Positions 21,907 to 30,084 of a stretch of DNA of 31,541 bases are shown in pieces. Position numbers and translations under genes: made by a program. The stretch's first letter is position 1, and each line of letters begins with the position of its first letter. The stretch comes from an uncultured Pedobacter sp. (GTDB lineage Bacteria; Bacteroidota; Bacteroidia; Sphingobacteriales; Sphingobacteriaceae), in assembly GCA_946478755.1 (NCBI GenBank), contig CAMLDJ010000035.1:1-31541 (forward strand), read 5' to 3'. A model generated the notes under the pieces. That model saw nothing but the letters and a program-made list of their open reading frames with translations, was not told where the DNA came from and ran no database searches.

Positions 21907-23250
21907 ATGAAAAGAATAACATCAGTATTGATTTTACTTTGTTCAATGTTCACAATTGATCAAACTTACGCACAGCAGAATTTTAAGAGTTGGGCGAAGA
22001 CTCCTCCAATGGGCTGGAATAGCTGGGACTGTTACGGCTCTTCTGTTACAGAAGCTGAAGTAAAAGCCAATACAGATTACATGGCTTCCAAATTGAAATC
22101 TTTCGGATGGGAATATATCGTTGTAGATATCCGCTGGTTTGTGGAAAATGATAAAGCAGGGGGATATAACCAAACGGATCCAAAATATGTAATTGATAAA
22201 TTTGGCCGTTATCTACCTGCCTTGAACCGTTTTCCGTCAGCAGCAGACGGACAGGGCTTTAAAAACCTGGCAAAATATATACATGCTAAGGGATTAAAAT
22301 TTGGTATTCATATTATGCGTGGCATTCCTACGCTTGCCGTTAAAGAAAAGATGCCAATTAAGAGTACAAAATACACTGCCGATCAGATCTATAGCACTGC
22401 TTTGCAATGTAAATGGCTTACTGATAATTATACTATAGATGCTACAAAACCCGGTGCTCAGGAATATTATGATTCAATAATGGAACTCTACGCCAGTTGG
22501 GGTGTCGACTTTATTAAAGTAGATGATCTTTCCCGTCCTTATCATCAGGGAGAAATAGAGCTCATCAGAAAAGCAATTGATAAAACAGGTCGCCCGATAG
22601 TGCTAAGCACCTCCCCAGGCGAAACGCCGATAGAAAAAGCAGGGCATGTTCAGCAACATGCAAATATGTGGAGAATGGTGGATGATGTATGGGATACCTG
22701 GCCACATATTACCCACCTGATTAATATTGCCCAACCATGGGCACCGTATATTAAACCTGGCACATGGCCTGATTGCGATATGATTCCTTTGGGTAGAATT
22801 TCCATTCGTGGAGAAAGGGGCGGCGACCGTGCGAGCAGATTGACCAAGGATGAGCAGCAAGTGCTGATGACTTTCTTCACCATATTCCGCTCGCCCTTGA
22901 TGTTTGGTGGTGATATGCCTAGCCTAGACCCCTTTACCACTTCACTGCTTACCAATAAAGCTGTGCTTAAAATGCATAGAGAAAGTACGGATGTGAAATT
23001 TCTCTTTAACGATCGCAAGAAAGTTGCGGTAACATCAACGAATGCTAAAACGGGGCAACACTATCTCGCCCTGTTTAATCTTTCTGATGAACCAGACCCA
23101 ATGGAGATTTCTGTAAAACCTTCAGATTTAGGGATAGCTAAAGTAGCTAAAGTTACAGATAGCTGGACAGGGAAAGTTGTTCAGAATGATGGAAAACAAA
23201 TAACCGTAAATCTTAAACCACATAGCTGCGTTTTGTATGAAATTAAGTAA
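21907..23250 (+). CDS. GH27 alpha-galactosidase-family enzyme
   Basis: The 447-residue secreted protein has a signal peptide of about 22 residues (ending TYA-Q) and a plain GH27 fold. The barrel starts at TPPMGWNSWDCYG (32-44), the nucleophile is Asp206 in DFIKVDDLSRPY, the acid/base is Asp260 in MWRMVDDVWD, and RSPLMFGGDMP closes the barrel. The C-terminal beta domain (about 360-447) is uninterrupted, unlike that of the paralogue at 6688, with which it shares stretches such as KGLKFGIHIMRGIP and NRFPSAADGQGF-like segments. It should release alpha-D-galactose or beta-L-arabinopyranose from side chains. The paralogues differ around the acid/base and the substrate loop, so they may act on different linkages (inference). 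The 3' end overlaps the GH51 gene by 14 bases. Confidence 0.93.
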   Translation: MKRITSVLILLCSMFTIDQTYAQQNFKSWAKTPPMGWNSWDCYGSSVTEAEVKANTDYMASKLKSFGWEYIVVDIRWFVENDKAGGYNQTDPKYVIDKFGRYLPALNRFPSAADGQGFKNLAKYIHAKGLKFGIHIMRGIPTLAVKEKMPIKSTKYTADQIYSTALQCKWLTDNYTIDATKPGAQEYYDSIMELYASWGVDFIKVDDLSRPYHQGEIELIRKAIDKTGRPIVLSTSPGETPIEKAGHVQQHANMWRMVDDVWDTWPHITHLINIAQPWAPYIKPGTWPDCDMIPLGRISIRGERGGDRASRLTKDEQQVLMTFFTIFRSPLMFGGDMPSLDPFTTSLLTNKAVLKMHRESTDVKFLFNDRKKVAVTSTNAKTGQHYLALFNLSDEPDPMEISVKPSDLGIAKVAKVTDSWTGKVVQNDGKQITVNLKPHSCVLYEIK

Positions 23251-25810
23251 GCTATTTATAGTGCTGGTGTTTCTGCTGTTTAGCAAAAACTCATTTGCAT
23301 CAGAACCAACGCAGCATGCTGCCACTGATTCTGTTTACCTGTTTTCATACGGGACTGATGGATTACGGTTTGCATGGAGCGATGACAGAAATAATTGGAC
23401 ACCTGTTGGAACGGGACAGGTTTACCTCCGCTCGGACTTTGGCCGCTGGGGATCAGATAAAAAAATGTTTGCTCCGTATGTGATTCTGGGGCGCGGGGGA
23501 GTTTGGCAATGCGTCTGGAGCTTAAATGATCGGGTAAGGCAGTTTGCCCATGCTCAATCAAGAAATCTGATTGACTGGGGGCCGCAAGGTTATCCCTTTT
23601 TTGAAAAAGGTAAGAATATCCTTCGTCCTGTGATTAGTTACCATAAGGACCTGGACATTTATCAGATTATATACACGGATAGCGAGGGCACCTATTTTCA
23701 GACAGAAACAAAAGACTTCAAAACCTATAGTCCAGCAAAGGAGGTACCCCTCACTGCCTATAAAAGCAATACCATCACCACTACCATTCAAAACAATACG
23801 GTAAGCGGACAGCTACACCGTGTTAAATGGGCAGTGGTTGAAGCGTTGAATAAAACTGCGGAGCTCAGGAATTTCAAGGCGCGGCAAGATGCGGAGACAA
23901 CCAAAGAAGATCCGGTACGTTTTGCAAACTTAACAAAGCCGGAACTGCATATTTCGGCCGAGCCTGAAAAAGCTAAAGCGATCAGTAAGCTGTTAACAGG
24001 AATATTTTTCGAAGATATCAACTATGCAGCAGATGGGGGGCTTTATGGCGAACTGATTCAAAATCGTGACTTTGAATATCAGCCATCAGATAAAGAAAAC
24101 CATGATACAAAATGGAACAGCAACCATTCCTGGACATTCAAAGGCAAAGAAGGGGATTTTGCAATTCGAACAGAACAGCCACTACATCCGAATAACCCAC
24201 ATTACGCGGCACTGAATTTAACGGTTGATGGTAGTTCATTATCGAATGCTGGTTATGACGGAATTGCAATAAAAAAGGGGGAAAATTACCTGTTCTCCAG
24301 TTTTGTCCGTGTTGCGGAAGGAAAGAAGTCGTTCGAAGTAAGGCTTGTTAGTGAAAAATATGGCTTGCTTTCGAAAGGATTGATCAGTTGCAGTTCAAAA
24401 TTCTGGAAGGAAATAAAGATAACACTCAAATCATCGGCTTCAGCCTCGGATGTTAGCTTGCAATTGTGGCCATTACAAAAGGGTCGTATCGATCTAGACA
24501 TGGTTTCACTATTTCCCCAAAATACCTTCAAAAATCGCCGAAATGGCCTTAGAGCAGATCTCGCAGATACAATTGCAGCGATAAAACCGCGTTTTGTTCG
24601 TTTCCCAGGTGGATGTGTGGCCCATGGAGATGGGATCCATAACATTTACAGATGGAAAAATACAATCGGGGCCTTACAGGCCCGGGTTCCTGATCGCAAT
24701 TTGTGGGGCTATCACCAGAGTATGGGGCTGGGATACTTTGAGTACCTTCAGTTTTGTGAAGATATCGGCGCAACTCCAGTGCCTGTTATTGCCGCTGGAG
24801 TGCCCTGCCAAAACTCAGGAGCCAATGGTGGCGGGCAACAGGGTGGAATCCCGATGGCAGATATGCCTGCATATATTCAGGATATCATCGATCTGGTTGA
24901 ATACTGTAATGGAGCGGCAAATACAAAATGGGGGAAGCAGCGTGCAGCAGCAGGACATCCGAAACCGTTTAATTTAAAGTATATCGGTATTGGCAATGAA
25001 GACCAGATAACAGACGTCTTTCGTGAGCGTTTCGCCATGATCTATAAAGCACTTAAAAAAGCGCATCCTGAAATAACCATTATTGGAACTTCAGGACCAT
25101 TTTTTGAAGGAACAGATTATGAGGAAGGTTGGGCCCTTGCCAACGAAATGAAGGTTGACATGATAGATGAACATTATTATCGTCCACCAGGCTGGTTTAT
25201 AAACAATCAGGATTTTTATGACAAATATGACCGCAGTAAATCAAAAGTTTATCTGGGAGAGTATGCGGCTAGCCTCCCAGGGGGAAATAGGACAAACCTG
25301 GAAACCGCTTTAGCTGAGGCGCTATACCTCACCTCCCTGGAGCGCAATGGAGATGTGGTATCTATGGCCTCTTATGCGCCATTGTTGGCAAAGGAAAAAC
25401 ATACGCAGTGGAATCCTGATCTGATCTATTTTAATAATACAGAAGTTAAACCCACCATTGGATATTATGTGCAACAGCTTTACGGTCAAAACGTAGGAGA
25501 TGAATTCATTCCTGCTCGGGTTGATTTTTCGCTGAAGAGAGAAGATGCAATTAAACGGGTGGCATACTCAATTACCCGTGACCAAAAAACAGGAAAATTA
25601 TTCATCAAAATTGTAAATATGCTTCCAGTCGCAGTTAAGGCTCATATTGATCTGTCCAAGTTAAGTTCAGTGAGCAAACAAGTAATTAAAAAAGAAATAT
25701 CTGGTCTTCCGGGTGATTACAAAATCCAACCTATAAAAACAGCTATGGATTTTTCGAATCTTAAATCTCTCGAACTGAAACCTTATTCCTTTACCGTATT
25801 TGAACTGTAA
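23237..25810 (+). CDS. GH51 alpha-L-arabinofuranosidase with N-terminal GH43-like half-propeller
   Basis: The 857-residue protein has a signal peptide of about 21 residues (ending SFA-S). Residues 30-200 form a GH43/GH32-like propeller segment (FAWSDDRNNWTPVG, LRSDFGRWGSDKKMFAPYV, AQSRNLIDWGPQGYPF) too short to be a full five-bladed enzyme. From about 233 (ISKLLTGIFFEDINYAADGG) comes GH51: a CBM4-like insertion (about 285-425), then the barrel with VRFPGGCVAHG, acid/base Glu588 in IGIGNEDQ, EHYYRPPGWF, and nucleophile Glu675 in VYLGEYAAS, and a C-terminal beta domain. It removes alpha-L-arabinofuranose from arabinan, arabinoxylan or arabinogalactan. The start lies within the end of the GH27 gene, so the two are probably translationally coupled. 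The gene ends in a strong terminator. Confidence 0.92.
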   Translation: MKLSKLFIVLVFLLFSKNSFASEPTQHAATDSVYLFSYGTDGLRFAWSDDRNNWTPVGTGQVYLRSDFGRWGSDKKMFAPYVILGRGGVWQCVWSLNDRVRQFAHAQSRNLIDWGPQGYPFFEKGKNILRPVISYHKDLDIYQIIYTDSEGTYFQTETKDFKTYSPAKEVPLTAYKSNTITTTIQNNTVSGQLHRVKWAVVEALNKTAELRNFKARQDAETTKEDPVRFANLTKPELHISAEPEKAKAISKLLTGIFFEDINYAADGGLYGELIQNRDFEYQPSDKENHDTKWNSNHSWTFKGKEGDFAIRTEQPLHPNNPHYAALNLTVDGSSLSNAGYDGIAIKKGENYLFSSFVRVAEGKKSFEVRLVSEKYGLLSKGLISCSSKFWKEIKITLKSSASASDVSLQLWPLQKGRIDLDMVSLFPQNTFKNRRNGLRADLADTIAAIKPRFVRFPGGCVAHGDGIHNIYRWKNTIGALQARVPDRNLWGYHQSMGLGYFEYLQFCEDIGATPVPVIAAGVPCQNSGANGGGQQGGIPMADMPAYIQDIIDLVEYCNGAANTKWGKQRAAAGHPKPFNLKYIGIGNEDQITDVFRERFAMIYKALKKAHPEITIIGTSGPFFEGTDYEEGWALANEMKVDMIDEHYYRPPGWFINNQDFYDKYDRSKSKVYLGEYAASLPGGNRTNLETALAEALYLTSLERNGDVVSMASYAPLLAKEKHTQWNPDLIYFNNTEVKPTIGYYVQQLYGQNVGDEFIPARVDFSLKREDAIKRVAYSITRDQKTGKLFIKIVNMLPVAVKAHIDLSKLSSVSKQVIKKEISGLPGDYKIQPIKTAMDFSNLKSLELKPYSFTVFEL

Positions 25811-25818
25811 ACCAAATG

Positions 25819-25866
25819 AAAGCACTCGTCATCTGATAGCTATCGGATGACGAGAAGGCTTTTTTA
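25819..25866 (+). terminator. Rho-independent terminator after GH51
   Basis: CTCGTCATC (25825-25833) pairs with GATGACGAG (25846-25854). The inner bases GAT/ATC extend the stem to about 13 bp around a small AGCT loop. Flanking AAAGC and GCTTTTTT add outer pairing and a T-run. The stem carries the same CGTCA/TGACG arms as the dispersed repeats, so a repeat may have been adopted as terminator. Confidence 0.8.
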
Positions 25867-26420
25867 ACCGAAAGAAGGTTCCGACCTTTCAGGAAAGCAA
25901 TCTTACAACTATCGCTACTAGCGGGAAAGACGACCGATTATAGCGACCGCCTTAAACCCCCTATCCGCCTATCGGCATCTTTACCATGAAAGGGAAAGGG
26001 CTAAAAAAACAAATTACAGCACCCTGCAATATTCCCCATGCTATCCGGCATAGCAGATTTTCGCAGGAAAAAGCACGGAAATCTGGGCACTTCCTATGAT
26101 TAACCCACGGTCCAAGGCAGGATCAAGCGGGAGCGGTGGGACAGGTAAGGGTAAGAGCCTCGATGCTGCCGCAATTAAGATTTCAGTAGGTTTTTTACAA
26201 GAATTGCGCAGCAATCTTTTATACCTATAAAAAGCAATATGATCACATAAAAAACGATGCAAGCCTTTCAGTTATGCCTTTGTGTTGGTTGTTTTTAACG
26301 GCAGGCATGCTTTCGCTGCGCTCAGGTTTGTTTCTTTATCATCAAGGATAAAAGAAAGAGCCCCTTCGGCGGCGGTGAGCCGAGGCAAGACCGAGCCTAA
26401 GGCAAAGATGGCGACCGATT

Positions 26421-26508
26421 TAAGATCCCCGCCTGCGCGGGAAAGACGACCGCTCTATTGGAATCTGCCATTGGTAGAGATCAGTTTTTAGCCAAAAACA
26501 AAGGAGTT
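26421..26508. repeat. Dispersed repeat, copy 2 (right half)
   Basis: The segment TAAGATCCCCGCCTGCGCGG through GCCAAAAACAAAGGAG repeats, with about 15-20 differences, the segment at 26571-26658, exactly 150 bases downstream. It lacks the left CGTCATTCCCAA hairpin half. This pair extends further right (TTAGCCAAAAAC, AAAGGAG) than the copy at 6442. Confidence 0.75.
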
Positions 26509-26528
26509 GGATGATAGGTTTTGGCGGT

Positions 26529-26658
26529 TCGTCATTCCCAACTTGATTGGGAATCGTAATGCAAGCGCTTTAAGATTCCCGCCTGCGCGAGAATGACGAA
26601 CACTCTATTGGAGTCTGTAATGGTAGAAGTTTGTACTTAGCCAAAAACCAAAGGAGAT
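26529..26658. repeat. Dispersed repeat, copy 3 (full)
   Basis: Positions 26529-26626 match 6442-6540 almost base for base, including the hairpin ATTCCCAA-CTTGA-TTGGGAAT and CAAGCGCTTTAAGATTCCCG. The element has CGTCATTC at its left and GAATGACG at 26590-26597 as inverted ends. The right flank to 26658 is shared with copy 2. Confidence 0.85.
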
Positions 26659-27029
26659 GACGCCGTTTTTAAAATATGTCATTCGTAGATTGTTCCACAG
26701 GCCTGCATCTGTTTGGGTTTGCAATAAAAAGCGCTCAAGTTAAGTGCTCAGCAGTTTTACGGATCAGGATAAAAATCGGATGCAAATGTTTCCAATTCAA
26801 ATGATATTATTTAGCAAAAAAGGATTTTTAGCACTCAATACAACGCTTGTGTAACATTTTTTGCGGAAATTGAAAGATCTGATCTATTCCAAATGGTATC
26901 CTTTGGCCTAATTTTGAAGCTAATAACCAATTATCCATAAGAAGCTTATCCAGGCCTCTTACTAATTATGAGAAATGCAAAGAAAAGGAGTAAGGTGGCA
27001 TGCACACAAAAGGCTAAAATTTTCCGGTA

Positions 27030-27236
27030 ATGGTACAGCTCCATCGGGTTATGGTTAAATCCGATAATGGCCAAGCCAGAGAAACGAAGACTGTTGAGAT
27101 GGACGTAAAAGTTGCTGATTTAGCTTTCCATGACGAGGGGAAAAAGGGCTGGAACATCGAGGCAGGAGACTTCATGCTTCAACTGGGGAACTCTCCAGGC
27201 CATATTTCTCAAAAGCCGAAGATCGCTGTTAAATAG
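27030..27236 (+). pseudogene. Probable relic of a GH3 beta-glucosidase C-terminal domain
   Basis: The 68-codon frame reads MVQLHRVMVKSDNGQA, RETKTVEMDVKVADLAFHDE, GKKGWNIEAGDFMLQLGNSP and a short tail ending KIAVK. This resembles the fibronectin III-like C-terminal domain of GH3 enzymes (VVQLYV..., ETKTV.., LAFYD...W..E.G.F...VG.S...I). About 20 residues expected between the VKS and RETKTV parts are absent, and no catalytic domain precedes it. It has no signal peptide and no plausible start, so it is called a gene scrap, not a functional gene. Confidence 0.5.
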
Positions 27237-27359
27237 TGCGCGGCGATAAAAGGAAAGAAACGGGTATACTATTGATAAGCTATGAACCGGTCAGTAGCCC
27301 AATTTTAAAAATAATGCGAAACCAACACACTTAATTAACCAAATATTATACAGATAAGC

Positions 27360-28106
27360 ATGAATTTATATTCTTATTTTTTCATTGCCTGTGCATCGGC
27401 CTTTTGTTTGACGGGCGGGTCGGCTATTGCACAGGAGACCAAAGTCGAGCCAATAATCATTAAGGCTGAACGCAATATCCTGCTCAGGAGCTTTATTGAT
27501 CTTAATGGTAATAAACGGGTTACGCATGCCATCAGCATAGGTAGTCCGTTGCAAGTGCATTATACCTACGATGCCGACAATGGCCAATTGGTACTATTGT
27601 GGAAAGGAGGATTTCTGGATGCGACACCAATGTGGCATGATAGGGGTGATGGTTCTTCGCGGCCACTCGGAACAGCAATCCAGGTTGGCGATGCCATACC
27701 CCAGATTCAACGGTTAGCAACACTACAAAGTGAGTTTAAAAAAGATACGGTCGGGTCGGGCTTCAAACCGAAGGGCTATACACTTGATGCATCAGGACTG
27801 CCAGTGTTTAAATACTTTACATACGGATTGAGTGTTAAAGATGCGACTAAGGTGATTGATGGTGGCCAGGGCATTCGGCGTGAAATTGAGTCAGAAGGAA
27901 GTGCCAATGACTTATACCTGTGTCTCGCCAAAGCAAACGTCATCGAACAGAAAGATGGTAAATATGTTATTGCTGATAAAGCTTATTCCATTACGGTTGA
28001 GGATGGGACGGCATTGAAACCTGTAGTCAGAACCATACAGGGAACTCAGGAACTTCTGGTTCCATTCCAAGGTAAGATCATTTACTCCATTCTTTTTAAC
28101 AAATAG
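27360..28106 (+). CDS. Secreted protein of unknown function, linked to haem-c/DUF1080 genes
   Basis: The 248-residue protein has a signal peptide of about 24 residues (ending AIA-Q). The mature part is mostly beta: IIIKAERNILLRSFIDLNGN near the start, VHYTYDADNGQLVLLWKGGF and ATPMWHDRGDGSS in the middle, and ELLVPFQGKIIYSILF at the end. I recall sequences of this kind within larger secreted cytochrome-c-type proteins of Bacteroidetes, next to haem or DUF1080 domains, but cannot name a family and no CxxCH is present here. It stands alone as one domain. The stop lies only four bases before the haem-c gene, so co-expression is near certain. It could be a sugar-binding or electron-transfer partner (inference). 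Confidence 0.7.
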   Translation: MNLYSYFFIACASAFCLTGGSAIAQETKVEPIIIKAERNILLRSFIDLNGNKRVTHAISIGSPLQVHYTYDADNGQLVLLWKGGFLDATPMWHDRGDGSSRPLGTAIQVGDAIPQIQRLATLQSEFKKDTVGSGFKPKGYTLDASGLPVFKYFTYGLSVKDATKVIDGGQGIRREIESEGSANDLYLCLAKANVIEQKDGKYVIADKAYSITVEDGTALKPVVRTIQGTQELLVPFQGKIIYSILFNK

Positions 28107-28110
28107 CCAG

Positions 28111-30051
28111 ATGAATATTTATTTCAATTATTATAAAAACGGTATTTCGTGCCTGTTGACAATGACATTTATATTGATGTCAATAAGCTGCTTTGCTCAG
28201 GCAGAATCTCCAAAGGAAGATGATTATTTTAAGATCATGAAAGTACCCGCTCCCGAAGGAGCAATCCTCGAAGTGGGCGGACTCTGTACATTTCCTAACG
28301 GCGATCTGGGTGTCACCACCAGGAGGGGGGATGTTTTCATTGTGAAAAATCCGTCTTCACTGAAACCAACATTTCAAAAGTTTGCTTCGGGCCTTCATGA
28401 AGTGCTTGGACTTGCCTATAAAGACGGATCACTGTATTGTGTTCAGCGAGGTGAACTTACTAAAATGACAGATACAGACAACGATGGAGTGGCCGATGAT
28501 TTTGAAACCATATACGCTTGGCCATTGTCAGGAAATTACCATGAGTATAGTTTTGGCCCTAAGCTAGCTGCCGATGGATCTTTTTTTGTAACCCTGAATC
28601 TTGGATTTCCGCCAACCTGGTGGAACCCGACAAGTATGGTTCCATGGAGGGGCTGGGCACTCCATATTTTTGAAGATGGAAGAGTAGAGCCTTGGGCTGC
28701 AGGTATGCGCTCGCCTTGCGGAATTAGTATGATTGATGATCAGCTTTTTTATACTGATAATCAAGGCGATTGGGTTGGCTCTGGAAGTATCATGCAAGTA
28801 AAAAAAGGCGCATTTATGGGGCATCCAGCCAGCTTGGTGTGGGCTAATCTGCCACAGTCTCCAATAAAATTGACCACAGAACAGTTCTTTGCCAAGAATG
28901 AGACAAAGATGATTTACGACAGCAAGGGAAACAGTGTAAAGCCAGAGAACGATGTGAATGCAAAAGTGGTAACCGAGATGGATATGAAGAAGAACTTTCC
29001 AGAATTGCAAATACCCGCGGTGTGGCTGCCTCACGGAATTCTGGGTATTTCAAATTCTGAGATAGTAAAAATTCCTCAAGGCTCCTTTGGTCCTTTCGCT
29101 GGCCAGCTTTTGGTGGGTGACCAGGGACAGAGTATGGTAAGCCGTGTGTTTATGGAAAAGATAAACGGAGAATATCAGGGGGCCGCATGGCCTTTCAGAA
29201 GTGGATTTCAGTCGGGTATCGTGCGTTTGACCTGGGGGAAGGATGGATCATTGTTCGCCGGCGAGACCAACAGAGGATGGGGTTCGGCCGGCGAGGCCAC
29301 AGAGGGGATCCAGCGACTGGTTTGGAACAACAAAATCCCTTTTGAAATGCGCAGCATCAAAGCTATGCCTGATGGGTTTGAAATAGAGTTCACCAAACCT
29401 GTTGATAAGAAATATGCCTTAGATCTTGCCTCTTATTCAGTGGAAAGCTTTATTTATAAATACCATAGTGTGTATGGAAGTCCGCCGGTAAATAGCCAAA
29501 AGTGCAATGTAAAGGGCGTTCGCGTTTCAGCTGATGGCCTCACTGCCAGAATTATTGTAGCCGGCCTGCGCAAAGGATACATTCATAGCATTACTTTGGA
29601 TGGTATCCGATCACAAGAGAACTACTATAGTCTGGTACATCCAACAGCATATTATACTTTAAATAATATCCCGGAAGGGAAAGCACTTAGCCTTGCAGGA
29701 ATAAGTACCAAAAATTCGGCCTTAACTAAAACGCTGCCTTCGGCACAAAGCAAAAAGTCTTCATCAGGTGGGAAAACATCAGTAGTAAAAATTCCGACTT
29801 ACGATCAGGTGAAAGGGCTTCTGGTTAAAAATACCTGCCTGGCCTGCCACAATACAGATAAGCGACAAGTTGGCCCCTCTTTTAAAGAGATTTCCACCAA
29901 AAAGTATACGGTCGGGGAACTAATAAGCCTGATTTATACGCCTAAACCGGAGCATTGGCCAGGTTATTCCACGCCGATGCCGCCAATGACCAATGTTCCA
30001 AAAGATGAGGTTACAAAAATTGCGGCCTGGATCAAATCATTAAATAAATAA
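28111..30051 (+). CDS. Secreted beta-propeller protein with C-terminal cytochrome c domain
   Basis: The 646-residue protein has an N-terminal signal segment (about 12-30, ending CFA-Q). A large beta-propeller follows (about 40-430; PEGAILEVGGLCTFPNGDLG, LHEVLGLAYKDGSLYCVQRG, WAAGMRSPCGISMIDDQLFY). It includes an Asp-rich TDTDNDGVADD loop likely to bind calcium. A beta linker (435-545) leads to a class I cytochrome c domain (about 562-646) with haem motif CLACH (Cys576, Cys579, His580) and the axial Met in STPMPPM (Met623 or Met626). The propeller resembles PQQ/sugar-dehydrogenase-like and membrane-bound-dehydrogenase propellers, but no complete cofactor site can be confirmed. A role in periplasmic sugar oxidation with electron transfer through haem is the likely function. 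Confidence 0.88.
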   Translation: MNIYFNYYKNGISCLLTMTFILMSISCFAQAESPKEDDYFKIMKVPAPEGAILEVGGLCTFPNGDLGVTTRRGDVFIVKNPSSLKPTFQKFASGLHEVLGLAYKDGSLYCVQRGELTKMTDTDNDGVADDFETIYAWPLSGNYHEYSFGPKLAADGSFFVTLNLGFPPTWWNPTSMVPWRGWALHIFEDGRVEPWAAGMRSPCGISMIDDQLFYTDNQGDWVGSGSIMQVKKGAFMGHPASLVWANLPQSPIKLTTEQFFAKNETKMIYDSKGNSVKPENDVNAKVVTEMDMKKNFPELQIPAVWLPHGILGISNSEIVKIPQGSFGPFAGQLLVGDQGQSMVSRVFMEKINGEYQGAAWPFRSGFQSGIVRLTWGKDGSLFAGETNRGWGSAGEATEGIQRLVWNNKIPFEMRSIKAMPDGFEIEFTKPVDKKYALDLASYSVESFIYKYHSVYGSPPVNSQKCNVKGVRVSADGLTARIIVAGLRKGYIHSITLDGIRSQENYYSLVHPTAYYTLNNIPEGKALSLAGISTKNSALTKTLPSAQSKKSSSGGKTSVVKIPTYDQVKGLLVKNTCLACHNTDKRQVGPSFKEISTKKYTVGELISLIYTPKPEHWPGYSTPMPPMTNVPKDEVTKIAAWIKSLNK

Positions 30052-30084
30052 TACTTCAATAGCTAAAGAAAATCAATCAATAAT

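Larger units (their letters stand above)
25867..27029. other. Repeat-rich non-coding region
   Basis: No supportable gene is present in this stretch. Its content is several divergent copies of the CGCGGGAAAGACGACCG / GAATGACG repeat type (about 25918, 26421 and 26529) and GC-richer patches (about 26100-26160 and 26350-26410) unlike the AT-rich leaders of the flanking genes. Short open frames on both strands here have no start context or family resemblance. Positions 26660-27000 are AT-rich with no clear signal. Confidence 0.55.

Noticed and set aside
26041..26262. Minus-strand open frame of 73 codons in the repeat region
   Set aside because: The composition (runs of Leu and Pro) comes from the GC-rich patch, it has no recognisable domain or start context, and it runs against all real genes in the window.
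26282..26491. Plus-strand open frame of 69 codons
   Set aside because: It runs through the dispersed repeat (26421 onwards) and has no family resemblance; an open frame in a repeat is not evidence of a gene.
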